This document shows, one piece after another, positions 42,336 to 50,074 of a DNA stretch of 50,074 nt (position 1 is the first letter of the stretch; each line of letters starts with the position of its first letter). The notes under the pieces are model-generated. The model was not told the DNA's origin. It worked only from the letters and a program-made list of their open reading frames with translations, and made no database searches. The position numbers and the translations under genes are program-made. The stretch comes from an uncultured Clostridia bacterium (GTDB taxonomy: Bacteria; Bacillota; Clostridia; Christensenellales; Borkfalkiaceae): NCBI GenBank assembly GCA_944375795.1, contig CALWAU010000122.1:1-50074 (forward strand), read 5' to 3'.

Positions 42336-43094
42336 TTGAAAAAAACATCCGATCGCGCCGCTTCCAAAAAGCGGCTTTCCGGAGACGTCAAGCTGAACAT
42401 CGCCACCAATTGCGCCCTGGCGCTCCTGATTTTTTCGGTGGGCATTGTCTGCCTCTTTCCCGTCGGCGGAAGCGAGGCGGTCGACGCGGGAAACGAGGAG
42501 GGCGTATACAGGGGCGCCGCCGCGGAGACGGACGGCGTTTCCCTGATGTTCAACGTCTATTGGGGCACCGAAGAGGTGTACCGCATACTCGACATTCTCG
42601 CGGAGCACGACGCGAAAGCTACCTTTTTCGTGGGCGGCTGCTGGGCGGACGACAACGTGGATTGCGTAAAAGAAATACTTTCCCGCGGACACGAGCTCGG
42701 CAACCACGGATATTTTCACAAGGATCATGCCTCTCTTTCCGAATCGGAAAACCGCGAGGAAATTTCCGTGTGCAACCGCTTTATCAAGCTGCTGACGGCC
42801 CCGGATATGACGCTGTTCGCCCCGCCTTCCGGCTCCTACGGAAAAGCTGCGCTCGACGCCTGCGCGGCGCTGGGCATGAAAACGATACTCTGGTCGCGGG
42901 ATACGATAGACTGGCGGGACAAAAACGCCTCTCTCATCTATACCCGCGCCACGAAGGATATCCGCGGCGGCGAATTTGTGCTCATGCACCCCATGGAAGC
43001 CACGGCGGACGCGCTCGGCGATATCCTGGCCTATTATGATACGCAAGCTCTCCGCGCGGTCACCGTTTCGGAGAATTTACAAAACGGAGGATAA
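42336..43094 (+). CDS. ylxY: YlxY-like polysaccharide deacetylase-fold protein
   Basis: This protein of 252 residues has one membrane segment near residues 20-43 and an extracytoplasmic NodB-fold domain. It fits YlxY, a sporulation-linked deacetylase-like protein: like that group it lacks the catalytic TFDDG motif, reading LMFNVYWGTE near residue 70, while keeping KATFFVGG, HELGNHGYFHKD and FAPPSGSYG. Metal-dependent deacetylation is therefore doubtful. The start is TTG 42336, eight bases after GAGG (42324-42327); the GTG at 42327 is itself part of that ribosome binding site. The mlpA gene follows after five bases, the same pairing as in Bacillus, which supports the name. Confidence 0.82.
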   Translation: MKKTSDRAASKKRLSGDVKLNIATNCALALLIFSVGIVCLFPVGGSEAVDAGNEEGVYRGAAAETDGVSLMFNVYWGTEEVYRILDILAEHDAKATFFVGGCWADDNVDCVKEILSRGHELGNHGYFHKDHASLSESENREEISVCNRFIKLLTAPDMTLFAPPSGSYGKAALDACAALGMKTILWSRDTIDWRDKNASLIYTRATKDIRGGEFVLMHPMEATADALGDILAYYDTQALRAVTVSENLQNGG

Positions 43095-43099
43095 ACGAT

Positions 43100-44338
43100 A
43101 TGGTTTACGAAAAAAGATACCCGAACGGGCTTCGGCTCGTCGTCAAGCAAATGGAGGGGCTGTTGTCCGTCACGACGGGCATTCTCGTAGGCACGGGGGC
43201 GTCCGTGGAAACGGACGCCGAGGACGGCATTTCCCATTTCATCGAACATATGCAGTTCAAGGGCACGAAGAAGCGCACGGCTTTCGAGATCTCCGACGCC
43301 TTCGACCGCATCGGCGCGCAGGTGAACGCCTTTACGGGCAAAGACGTCACCTGTTACTATTCCAAGTGCACGTCCGACCACACGGCGGAAGCGTTTGAAA
43401 TCCTCTCCGACCTCTTTCTGAACAGCATTTTCCCCGACGATGAAATGGAACGGGAAAAGGGCGTGGTGTGCGAAGAAATTTCCATGAACGAGGACGCGCC
43501 GGACGAACTCTGTTTCGACGTTCTTTCCTCCGCCTACTACGGAAAGGAGGGATACGGGAGAAATATTCTCGGCCCCGCGTCCAACGTAAAAGGTTTCACG
43601 CGCGAAGACATCTTCCGCTATAAATCGGAGAGATACTGTCCCGAAAACATCGTCATTTCTTTCGCCGGCGGCGTGGACATGCAGACGGCGGAATCGCTCG
43701 TGGAAACGTATTTCGGGAATCTGGAAAAGGGGAATTTCCGCCCGCGGGACAAGCATATCGCCCGGCAGCATCTGTCGCTGATAAAGACTAAGCCCATCGA
43801 ACAGGTGCATATCGCCATCGGATATCCCTCCCTCCCGCGCGAGCACGCGCTCGCAGACGCTCTGCAGACGGCAAACAGCGTTTTGGGCGGCAGCATGAGC
43901 TCCCGCCTCTTTCAGGAGGTGCGCGAGAAATTGGGACTCGCCTATTCGGTTTATTCCTATGTTTCCGCCTTTCAGGAATGCGGCTCGCTCGTCATTTACG
44001 CGGGCGTCAATCCCTCGAGCGCGGACAAGGCCTATGATGCCGTCGGCCGCGTCGTCGCGGATTTGCGCAAAGAGGGGATCACGCGGGAGGAGTTTCTCCG
44101 CGGCAGGGAACAGATGAAAGCATCCATGCTCTTTTCGCAGGAAAGCACGCCCTCTCAGATGCTCCTGTACGGAAAACACATGCTGTTCAACGACGAAATT
44201 TTCGATTTCGAGGGCAAATTGGCTGCCATCAACGCCGTCACGGAGGACGCCGTCCGGGAAGCGATCTCCCTCACTTTCGACGAGAGCGGCAAGGCGGTGG
44301 GCGCGGTCGGAAATCTCGAAAAGCCCTTCGCGTTGTAA
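43100..44338 (+). CDS. mlpA: M16-family zinc protease (MlpA/YmxG)
   Basis: This 412-residue protease of the pitrilysin/processing-peptidase family carries the inverted zinc motif HFIEH at residues 46-50, with FKGTKKR after it and the third zinc ligand in the CEEI region near 130. The C-terminal half has the arginine-tyrosine substrate loop (SSRLFQEVREKLGLAYSV near 274-291). Bacillus MlpA regulates protease production; physiological substrates are unknown. GGAGG precedes the ATG. It is cytoplasmic and co-transcribed with ylxY. Confidence 0.95.
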   Translation: MVYEKRYPNGLRLVVKQMEGLLSVTTGILVGTGASVETDAEDGISHFIEHMQFKGTKKRTAFEISDAFDRIGAQVNAFTGKDVTCYYSKCTSDHTAEAFEILSDLFLNSIFPDDEMEREKGVVCEEISMNEDAPDELCFDVLSSAYYGKEGYGRNILGPASNVKGFTREDIFRYKSERYCPENIVISFAGGVDMQTAESLVETYFGNLEKGNFRPRDKHIARQHLSLIKTKPIEQVHIAIGYPSLPREHALADALQTANSVLGGSMSSRLFQEVREKLGLAYSVYSYVSAFQECGSLVIYAGVNPSSADKAYDAVGRVVADLRKEGITREEFLRGREQMKASMLFSQESTPSQMLLYGKHMLFNDEIFDFEGKLAAINAVTEDAVREAISLTFDESGKAVGAVGNLEKPFAL

Positions 44339-44350
44339 AATCGGCGGCGT

Positions 44351-44836
44351 ATGGATACGAACGAAAGAAAAAAGACGGCTTTCGGCCCCGTTTTCGACGA
44401 GCGCAGCCGCCTGCTCATTCTCGGCAGCTTTCCCTCCGTCAAAAGCCGGGAAATCCGATTTTATTACGGAAACAGGCAAAACCGTTTCTGGAAAACGGTC
44501 TGCGGCTTTTTCGGGGAGGAAGTCCCGGAGACGACGGAGGGAAAAAGGGCGTTTCTGTCCCACCGGAACATCGCGCTTTGGGACATGGTGACCGAATGCG
44601 AAATCGACGGTTCCGCCGACGCGGATATCCGCAATGCCGTACTCGCGGACCTCGACGTGGTTTTACGCGTTTCGCCCATCGAAAAAATTCTGCTCAACGG
44701 AACGCTTTCCTATAAGCTGTTTCTGAGCCGCTATGAAAACCTTCCCGTTCCCTATTTCAAGATGCCTTCGACAAGTCCCGCCAATCCGCGCTTCGACAAA
44801 ACCGTCTGGGAGGAACAACTTCGTGACTTACTCTGA
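44351..44836 (+). CDS. DNA-deoxyinosine glycosylase (uracil-DNA glycosylase fold)
   Basis: This 161-residue protein of the uracil-DNA glycosylase superfamily fits the DNA-deoxyinosine glycosylase group, which removes deaminated adenine. The first active-site motif is ILGSFPSVKSREIRFYYGN near residues 23-41 and the DNA-binding motif PSTSPANPRF near 139-148. It is cytoplasmic. The start codon has a weak ribosome binding site. The next gene, also for base damage, starts inside its last codons (14-base overlap), forming a small repair pair. Confidence 0.88.
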   Translation: MDTNERKKTAFGPVFDERSRLLILGSFPSVKSREIRFYYGNRQNRFWKTVCGFFGEEVPETTEGKRAFLSHRNIALWDMVTECEIDGSADADIRNAVLADLDVVLRVSPIEKILLNGTLSYKLFLSRYENLPVPYFKMPSTSPANPRFDKTVWEEQLRDLL

Positions 44837-45506
44837 ATTTCTCCGCATTCTCGAACCTTTCCGGGAGGAAAAATTTGCGGCCTTCCAGCAAAAGATCATC
44901 CGCCCGCCCCGGGAGCGCATCCTCGGGATCCGCACCCCCGAAATGCGCAGGCTGGCCGGGCGCTTCCGCGAAAATTTCGAAGAAATCCTCGCTTTTCCGG
45001 ACGAATATTACGAGGTGACCTTTCTCAAACTCACCCTCGTATCCATGCTTCCGTACGAAAAGTTTCTTCTCCGCCTCGACGAATGTCTGCCCCTCATCGA
45101 CAATTGGGCGCTGTGCGACTGCTTCAAGGCGGACTGCCTGAAAAAGCACCGGGAAGATTTTCTTCCCCGCCTCGAAAAAATCTTTTCCCGCGGGGAGGAG
45201 TTTTATCAGCGTTACGTTCTCGTCACGCTGCTTTCCTTTTATGCGGACGAGGAGAAATACCTGCCGATCGCCGAGGAATACCTCCGGCGCGCGGATACCG
45301 GAAAATATTACGTGCACATGGCGGCCGCATGGCTGACGGCGGAAATCCTCATAAGGCACTACGAATGGGGCCTCGGCCTTCTGCAAAGGGGCGTCCTTTC
45401 GCCCGAAACGCACGACAAAGCCATTCAGAAGGCGCGGGAAAGCTACCGTCTCACTCCGGAACAAAAGGGATATCTGCAATCCCTGAAAATACACCATAAA
45501 TCATAA
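44823..45506 (+). CDS. AlkD-like DNA alkylation repair protein
   Basis: This 227-residue all-helical protein resembles the AlkD family of HEAT-repeat DNA glycosylases that remove bulky or cationic alkylated bases. Family text includes GIRTPEMRRLAGRF near residue 31, the SWxxxD-like block LIDNWALCDCFKAD near 93-106 and a late YYVHMAAAWL. The start is GTG 44823, nine bases after GGGAGG (44808-44813); the frame is open upstream only inside the previous gene. It overlaps the deoxyinosine glycosylase gene by 14 bases. Substrate is inferred from the family. Confidence 0.88.
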   Translation: MTYSEFLRILEPFREEKFAAFQQKIIRPPRERILGIRTPEMRRLAGRFRENFEEILAFPDEYYEVTFLKLTLVSMLPYEKFLLRLDECLPLIDNWALCDCFKADCLKKHREDFLPRLEKIFSRGEEFYQRYVLVTLLSFYADEEKYLPIAEEYLRRADTGKYYVHMAAAWLTAEILIRHYEWGLGLLQRGVLSPETHDKAIQKARESYRLTPEQKGYLQSLKIHHKS

Positions 45507-45517
45507 GGGTAAGCAAC

Positions 45518-47692
45518 ATGGACATTTTACAGACGATCACTCAGGAATTCAATCTGACCCCGAACCACGCGAAAAACATTCTTTCGCTGCTTGACGAAGG
45601 AAATACCGTTCCCTTCATCGCCCGCTATCGCAAAGAGATGACGGGCAGCTGCGACGACCAGGTGCTTCGCGCGCTCGCCGACCGCCTCGAATATCTCCGC
45701 AATCTCGAAAAGCGCAAGGCGGAAATCACCTCGGCGATCGAAGAACAGGGAAAGATGACGGACGAAATCCGCGACGCGCTCGAAAAAGCGGCGACCCTCA
45801 CGGAAGCGGAGGACATTTACCGCCCGTACAAGCAAAAGCGCAAAACGCGCGCTTCCGTCGCCGTCGCGCGCGGCCTGCAGCCCCTCGCGGACGCAATTTT
45901 TGCGCAGGATAAGTCTCTCGACGTCGAAAAGGAAGCGGAAAAATACATAACCGAAGAAGTTCCCACGGTGCAGGACGCCGTTCAGGGCGCGCAGGATATC
46001 ATCGCCGAAAGGATTTCCGACGACGCGGCGACGAGAAAAAAGCTCCGCAATTTCTTTTTCAAACACGGGGAGATCGTTTCCTCCTACGTCAAGGGCAAAG
46101 AGGAAGAGGACAAGGCCAAGACTTACGAGATGTATAAGGAGCATTCCGAACCCGTGGCGGAAATCAAAAGCCATCGCGTGCTCGCGCTCAACCGCGGCGA
46201 AAAAGAGGGCTTCCTGAAAGTATCCGTGCTGTGTGACGCGTCTTTCGCGAAGCGGATCACCGCGGCGGCGTTCCTGAAAGACGGCGGAAAATCGACCGAA
46301 ATCGTCAAAGCGGCGGCGGAGGACGCCTACGACCGCCTCATCGCGCCCTCCGTCGAGAGGGAGGTGCGCGCGCAGCTCTTCGACGACGCGAGCGAACAGG
46401 CCATCAAGATGTTCGAGCTCAACTTAAAGCCCCTTTTAATGCAGCCGCCCGTCAAAAACAAGGTCACGATGGGGTGGGATCCCGCGTTCCGCACGGGCTG
46501 TAAAATCTGCGTCGTGGACGGCACGGGAAAGGTGCTCGACAAAACGGTGGTCTATCCCACGCCGCCCCAGAACAAGACGGAAGAGGCGAAAAAGGTCCTC
46601 AAAGAGCTCATCGCGAAATACGGCGTGGAGGTCATCTCCTGCGGCAACGGCACCGCCAGCAAAGAGAGCGAAATCTTCATCGCCGAGCTCATTCGGGAGA
46701 TCCGCGAGGAAACGGGCCGGGAAGTGGGATACGTCATCGTCAACGAAGCGGGCGCCAGCGTCTATTCCGCGTCTCCCTTGGGCGCGGAGGAATTTCCCGA
46801 TTACGACGTCACGGCGAGAAGCGCCGTCTCCATCGCCCGCAGATTGCAGGATCCGCTCGCCGAACTTATCAAAATCGATCCCAAGTCGATAGGCGTGGGA
46901 CAATACCAGCACGACATGAACGAAAAGCGCCTGGACAGCGCGCTTTCGGGTGTGCTCGAGGACTGCGTCAACAGCGTCGGCGTCGATCTCAACACGGCCA
47001 GCGTCTCCCTGCTCCGCTACGTCGCGGGGCTGAATGCGGCGGTGGCGAAAAACATCGTCGCTTACCGCGAGGAAAACGGGAAATTCACCACCCGGAAACA
47101 GCTGCTCAAAGTGCCCAAACTGGGCGAAAAGGCGTATACGCAGTGCGCGGGCTTTTTGCGCATCGACGGGGGTGAAAATATCCTCGACAATACGGCGGTC
47201 CACCCGGAATCCTACCAAAAAGCGGAAAAGCTGCTCTCCCTGTTTTCTTACACGACGGAGGACGTGCGCGCCCGGCGCATCTCCGACCTGCGGGCAAAAG
47301 TCAAAGAATACGGCGCGGAACGGGCGGCAAAGGAAACGGAGCTGGACAGGGAGACCCTTTCGGACATCGTCACCGAGCTCATGAAACCCGGCAGGGATAT
47401 CCGGGAGGCGCTGCCCGCGCCCATGCTCCGCAAGGACATCATGGGCATCGAGGACCTGAAACCGGGCATGGAGCTCATGGGTACGGTGCGCAACGTCGTC
47501 GATTTCGGGGCGTTCATCGACATCGGCGTACATCAGGACGGGCTGGTGCACATCTCGGAAATCACCGACGAACGGTACATCCGGCATCCTTCCGAAGTCC
47601 TTACGGTGGGACAGGTCGTCAAGGTGACGGTCAAGGAAGTGGACCTCAGGCGCAACCGCATCGCCCTTACGATGAAAAAGAAGAAAAAATAA
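45518..47692 (+). CDS. tex: Tex-family RNA-binding S1 protein
   Basis: This 724-residue Tex protein binds nucleic acid and influences transcription and ribosome function. The layout is complete: an N-terminal helical region with TVPFIARYRKEMTG, a YqgF/RNase H-like domain (about 318-450, starting MGWDPAFRTGCK), a helix-hairpin-helix pair (about 490-560, with VGQYQHDMNE just before it and NGKFTTRKQLLKV within), and a C-terminal S1 domain (about 650-720, GTVRNVVDFGAFIDIGVHQDGLVHIS). It follows the AlkD-like gene by 11 bases with AAGGGTAAG before the ATG. No clear terminator separates it from the acpP promoter. Confidence 0.97.
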   Translation: MDILQTITQEFNLTPNHAKNILSLLDEGNTVPFIARYRKEMTGSCDDQVLRALADRLEYLRNLEKRKAEITSAIEEQGKMTDEIRDALEKAATLTEAEDIYRPYKQKRKTRASVAVARGLQPLADAIFAQDKSLDVEKEAEKYITEEVPTVQDAVQGAQDIIAERISDDAATRKKLRNFFFKHGEIVSSYVKGKEEEDKAKTYEMYKEHSEPVAEIKSHRVLALNRGEKEGFLKVSVLCDASFAKRITAAAFLKDGGKSTEIVKAAAEDAYDRLIAPSVEREVRAQLFDDASEQAIKMFELNLKPLLMQPPVKNKVTMGWDPAFRTGCKICVVDGTGKVLDKTVVYPTPPQNKTEEAKKVLKELIAKYGVEVISCGNGTASKESEIFIAELIREIREETGREVGYVIVNEAGASVYSASPLGAEEFPDYDVTARSAVSIARRLQDPLAELIKIDPKSIGVGQYQHDMNEKRLDSALSGVLEDCVNSVGVDLNTASVSLLRYVAGLNAAVAKNIVAYREENGKFTTRKQLLKVPKLGEKAYTQCAGFLRIDGGENILDNTAVHPESYQKAEKLLSLFSYTTEDVRARRISDLRAKVKEYGAERAAKETELDRETLSDIVTELMKPGRDIREALPAPMLRKDIMGIEDLKPGMELMGTVRNVVDFGAFIDIGVHQDGLVHISEITDERYIRHPSEVLTVGQVVKVTVKEVDLRRNRIALTMKKKKK

Positions 47693-47707
47693 ATTCTTCA
47701 AAAGTGC

Positions 47708-47736
47708 TTGACTTTTCCGTATTCTTATATTACAAT
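47708..47736 (+). promoter_or_regulatory. Promoter of acpP
   Basis: TTGACT (47708-47713) and TACAAT (47731-47736) are 17 bases apart. The palindrome ACAATATTGT (47732-47741) overlaps the -10. Confidence 0.8.
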
Positions 47737-47785
47737 ATTGTCATAAAAAAGTATTACGCTTTGAAATTTTTCGGAGGAAACGATC

Positions 47786-48013
47786 ATGTTGGAAAAAGTA
47801 CAGGCTATGCTCGCGGAGGCGCTCGGCATTTCCGCCGATAAAATCACTCCCGACGCGCGCATCATCGAGGATCTCGGCGCCGATTCCCTCGACGTCGTGG
47901 AGCTTTTGAGCAGGCTGGAGGACGAATACGGCATCACCATTCCCGACGAGGACGTGGAAACGCTGAAAACGGTCGGGGACGTCGCGGCGGAGCTGGAAAA
48001 AATCGCGAAATAA
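47786..48013 (+). CDS. acpP: Acyl carrier protein
   Basis: This acidic 75-residue four-helix protein carries growing acyl chains in fatty-acid synthesis. The phosphopantetheine site is Ser34 in GADSLD, with the usual EDLGADSLDVVEL and ITIPDED text. GGAGG lies nine bases before the ATG, and it has its own promoter and terminator. It stands alone here; the plsX, fabD, fabG or rnc genes often found beside acpP are absent. Confidence 0.97.
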   Translation: MLEKVQAMLAEALGISADKITPDARIIEDLGADSLDVVELLSRLEDEYGITIPDEDVETLKTVGDVAAELEKIAK

Positions 48014-48102
48014 GAAAGACGTTTTCGCCGCGTTTGATTTTCCCGCCATAACTTTATGTACGGGCATATCGGCCGTCGTTTTTTACGCTCTCGGCCGAAC
48101 CG

Positions 48103-48134
48103 AAAAAGGACGGAATACCGTCCCTTTTTCTTTG
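48103..48134 (+). terminator. Terminator of acpP
   Basis: AAAAAGGACGG (48103-48113) pairs with CCGTCC (48118-48123) and the following CTTTTT, around an AATA loop, with more Ts behind. The CGGCCG pair at 48070-48096 may form a second hairpin before it. Confidence 0.75.
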
Positions 48135-48231
48135 TCTCGGCAAAACGGCGGAGAAAATCCGCAAAAGAGCGGAAAAGCGTTTGTTTTCCGGGCGGAAACG
48201 TTTGCCATTGCGCTCCGGATATGGTATAATC

Positions 48232-48240
48232 TTCAAGAAT
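48232..48240 (+). promoter_or_regulatory. Extended -10 promoter of the ABC-F gene
   Basis: TGGTATAAT is an extended -10 element; no -35 fits at normal spacing. The leader is about 14 bases. Confidence 0.5.
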
Positions 48241-48260
48241 CAAAAGGCAGAGGTATTTTT

Positions 48261-49838
48261 ATGTTACAGGTATCGGGCGTCAGCCTGCAATACGGCAGCA
48301 AAAAGCTGTTTGAAGATGTCAATCTCAAATTCACGAAAGGGAACTGCTACGGAATCATCGGCGCCAACGGCGCGGGAAAATCCACCTTCCTCAAAGTTCT
48401 CTCGGGCGAAATCGAACCGCAGAAGGGCTATGTCACGCTGGACAAAAACGAGCGCATGTCCGTCTTGCAGCAAAACCAGAACATGTACGACGACGAGACG
48501 GTGCTGCGCACCGTCATGCTCGGCTATAAGCATCTCGTGGAAGTCATGGACGAAAAGGATGCGCTCTACGCCAATCCCGACTTTTCGGAGGAGGACGGCA
48601 TCCGCGCGGCGGAACTCGAAAGCGAGTTTGCCGAAATGAACGGCTATGACGCGGAATATCAGGCGCAGCAACTGCTCAACGCGCTGGATATTCCCGAAGA
48701 ACTGCATTACGCGCCGATGTCGGGGCTGGACGCGAAACAAAAGGTGCGCGTCCTTCTGGCGCAAGCGCTGTTCGGCAATCCCGACGTTTTGCTCCTCGAC
48801 GAGCCGACCAACAACCTGGACATCAAAACGGTCCGCTGGCTGGAAAACTATCTGATGGATTTTGAAAACACCATCATCATCGTCTCGCACAACCGCCATT
48901 TCCTCAACAAAGTCTGCACCAACATCTGCGACGTCGATTTCGGAAAAATCAATATGTACGTCGGCAACTACGCCTTCTGGTATCAGACCAGCCAGCTTCT
49001 CGCCCGCCAGCAGAAGGAGCAGAACAAAAAGGCGGAACAGCGGGCGAAGGAATTGCAGGAATTTATCGCGCGCTTTGCCGCCAATGCCTCCAAGTCCCGC
49101 CAGGCCACCTCCCGCAAAAAGGAGCTGGAAAAGCTGACGATCAACGATTTCAAACCTTCTTTGCGCAAATATCCGTACATCGATTTCAAGTTTGAAAAGG
49201 AAATCGGCAACGATATTCTCATCGTGGAAGGGCTCACCAAAAAGGGCTTTTTTGAAAACGTATCCTTTACGGTACAAAAGGGAGAAAAAATCGGCATCGT
49301 CTCCGACAAGAGCACCACGCTCACCATGCTCTACGACATTCTGACGGGCAAACAGCAGCCGGACGCGGGCACGGTAAAGTGGGGAAAAACCATCAGCGTT
49401 TCCTACTTCCCGCAAAACAACAACGAGTTTTTTGAAAACTGTGACCTCAACCTCGTGGAGTGGCTCTCGCAATTTTCCTCCGACCATTACGAGGAATATC
49501 TCCGCGGCTGGCTCGGCAGAATGCTCTTTTCGGGCGAGGAGGCGCTCAAAAAGGCCAAAGTCCTTTCCGGCGGCGAAAAAGTGCGCTGTATGCTCGCGAA
49601 AATGATGCTCGAAGGCAGCAATTTCCTGATTTTCGACGAGCCGACCAACCACCTCGACCTTGAATCGATCACCGCCCTCAACAACGGACTCAGCAATTAC
49701 CGCGGCTGTATGCTCCTCACCTCGCACGATCAGGAGCTGATGAATACCGTCGCCAACCGCATCATAGAAATCGAGGATACCAAGGTTTACGATCGCCCCG
49801 TCACTTACGACGAATACGTCGACGAAATCAGCGGCTGA
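48261..49838 (+). CDS. ABC-F family ATPase (ribosome-associated)
   Basis: This 525-residue protein has two ATP-binding cassettes and no membrane part, as in ABC-F proteins that act at the ribosomal E-site in translation or antibiotic protection. Cassette 1 has Walker A GANGAGKST (34-42), a variant signature MSGLDAKQKV and LLLDEPTNNLD. The linker (about 245-300) is charged and helical. Cassette 2 has SGGEKVR and IFDEPTNHLDLESITALNN, of the YbiT/YkpA-like type, but its Walker A is shortened to IGIVSDKST (344-352), lacking the GxNGxG loop. The ATG at 48261 follows AGAGG; the upstream open frame is not used. A terminator follows. A resistance role cannot be inferred. Confidence 0.93.
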   Translation: MLQVSGVSLQYGSKKLFEDVNLKFTKGNCYGIIGANGAGKSTFLKVLSGEIEPQKGYVTLDKNERMSVLQQNQNMYDDETVLRTVMLGYKHLVEVMDEKDALYANPDFSEEDGIRAAELESEFAEMNGYDAEYQAQQLLNALDIPEELHYAPMSGLDAKQKVRVLLAQALFGNPDVLLLDEPTNNLDIKTVRWLENYLMDFENTIIIVSHNRHFLNKVCTNICDVDFGKINMYVGNYAFWYQTSQLLARQQKEQNKKAEQRAKELQEFIARFAANASKSRQATSRKKELEKLTINDFKPSLRKYPYIDFKFEKEIGNDILIVEGLTKKGFFENVSFTVQKGEKIGIVSDKSTTLTMLYDILTGKQQPDAGTVKWGKTISVSYFPQNNNEFFENCDLNLVEWLSQFSSDHYEEYLRGWLGRMLFSGEEALKKAKVLSGGEKVRCMLAKMMLEGSNFLIFDEPTNHLDLESITALNNGLSNYRGCMLLTSHDQELMNTVANRIIEIEDTKVYDRPVTYDEYVDEISG

Positions 49839-49869
49839 ATCGGAAACCGAAAATAAATAATCGAGCCGG

Positions 49870-49909
49870 CGGGCGGAAAGGGAGCGAAGTCTTTTTCCGC
49901 CCGTTTTTT
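49870..49909 (+). terminator. Terminator of the ABC-F gene
   Basis: CGGGCGGAAA (49870-49879) pairs with TTTCCGCCCG (49894-49903), followed by six Ts. Confidence 0.9.
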
Positions 49910-50039
49910 CTGCGAAGTGCGGGAAACGGAAAACGACAAAAAGGAAGAAGAAACGACAGGATTCGACAAATTAAGAGAAATTCAATGAAAATAAAACAAA
50001 ATAATACAACGAGAAAATGAGAATAATGAAAATATTTTC

Positions 50040-50068
50040 TTTACAGACGCAAAAAATTGTAGTATAAT
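50040..50068 (+). promoter_or_regulatory. Promoter for a gene beyond the window
   Basis: TTTACA (50040-50045) and TATAAT (50063-50068) are 17 bases apart. The 130 bases before it are A-rich and hold no gene I can see. Confidence 0.75.
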
Positions 50069-50074
50069 ATACCC

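Noticed and set aside
1..50074. CRISPR arrays, insertion sequences, prophage or toxin-antitoxin loci
   Set aside because: No repeat-spacer pattern, transposase, integrase or phage gene was recognised on either strand.

Overview
The window reads as a chromosomal segment of an anaerobic, endospore-forming, low-G+C-type Gram-positive lineage (Clostridia in the broad sense) with a fairly G+C-rich genome. Seen directly: a SpoIIID regulator behind a sigma-E-like promoter, HPr kinase/phosphorylase, anaerobic ribonucleotide reductase NrdD/NrdG, a flavodiiron protein, the Pta-AckA acetate pathway, the YlxY-MlpA pair and the TmcAL/DUF177/L32 neighbourhood typical of Bacillota. Placement below the class (for example Christensenellales) is only a guess. 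The content is mostly core chromosome; no phage, IS, CRISPR or conjugative genes were seen.

Layout. 1-6.8 kb: a cysteine-rich C_GCAxxG_C_C protein, convergent ychF, divergent argS, then helD and a YjjG-type phosphatase. 6.8-11.6 kb: topoisomerase IV genes parE (with a one-base frameshift in the given sequence) and parC, ended by a perfect-palindrome terminator. 11.6-12.3 kb: a gene-poor leader with a possible micro-ORF or small RNA and spoIIID. 12.3-17.2 kb: flavodiiron protein and tyrA, then a coupled set of DUF1934, MBL-fold hydrolase and a strongly diverged Rho-like protein. 17.2-20.2 kb: nrdD-nrdG behind two pairs of NrdR-box-like sites. 20.2-23.4 kb: an O-antigen-ligase-like membrane protein, a SPOR-like anchored protein and a lipid kinase, driven by a promoter lying inside the nrdG terminator hairpin. 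23.4-25.1 kb: tRNA-Thr(CGU) with a duplicated 3' end downstream, a DUF3592 membrane protein and a small Sm-like protein. 25.1-29.4 kb: tmcAL (minus strand), pta, ackA, the DUF177 gene and rpmF. 29.4-33.3 kb: a copper P-type ATPase whose C-terminus is an in-frame CopZ-like domain with its own ribosome binding site, a methyltransferase and an ArsR-family regulator. 33.3-42.2 kb: uvrC, a Cof-type HAD phosphatase, hprK, a U32 protein, mutS2 and a TIGR04076 protein. 42.2-45.5 kb: ylxY, mlpA, a deoxyinosine glycosylase and an AlkD-like repair protein. 45.5-50 kb: tex, acpP and an ABC-F ATPase, and at the edge a promoter for a gene outside the window.

How the genes fit together. Housekeeping transcription and translation (ychF, argS, helD, Rho-like, tex, rpmF, tmcAL, ABC-F), DNA maintenance (parEC, uvrC, mutS2, two base-damage genes), anaerobic energy and oxygen defence (pta-ackA, nrdDG, flavodiiron protein) and sporulation (spoIIID, ylxY) dominate. 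Many genes start four bases before the previous stop, so they are translated in coupled groups. Vegetative promoters are very close to consensus, usually with a TGn extended -10 and 17-base spacing.

The points most worth a second look are the Rho-like protein with substituted catalytic and RNA-contact residues, the DKTAT phosphorylation motif and internal CopZ start in the copper pump, two matching three-copy arrays of a CTATGTC-type palindrome, the tRNA 3'-end duplication, and the promoter nested in the nrdG terminator.
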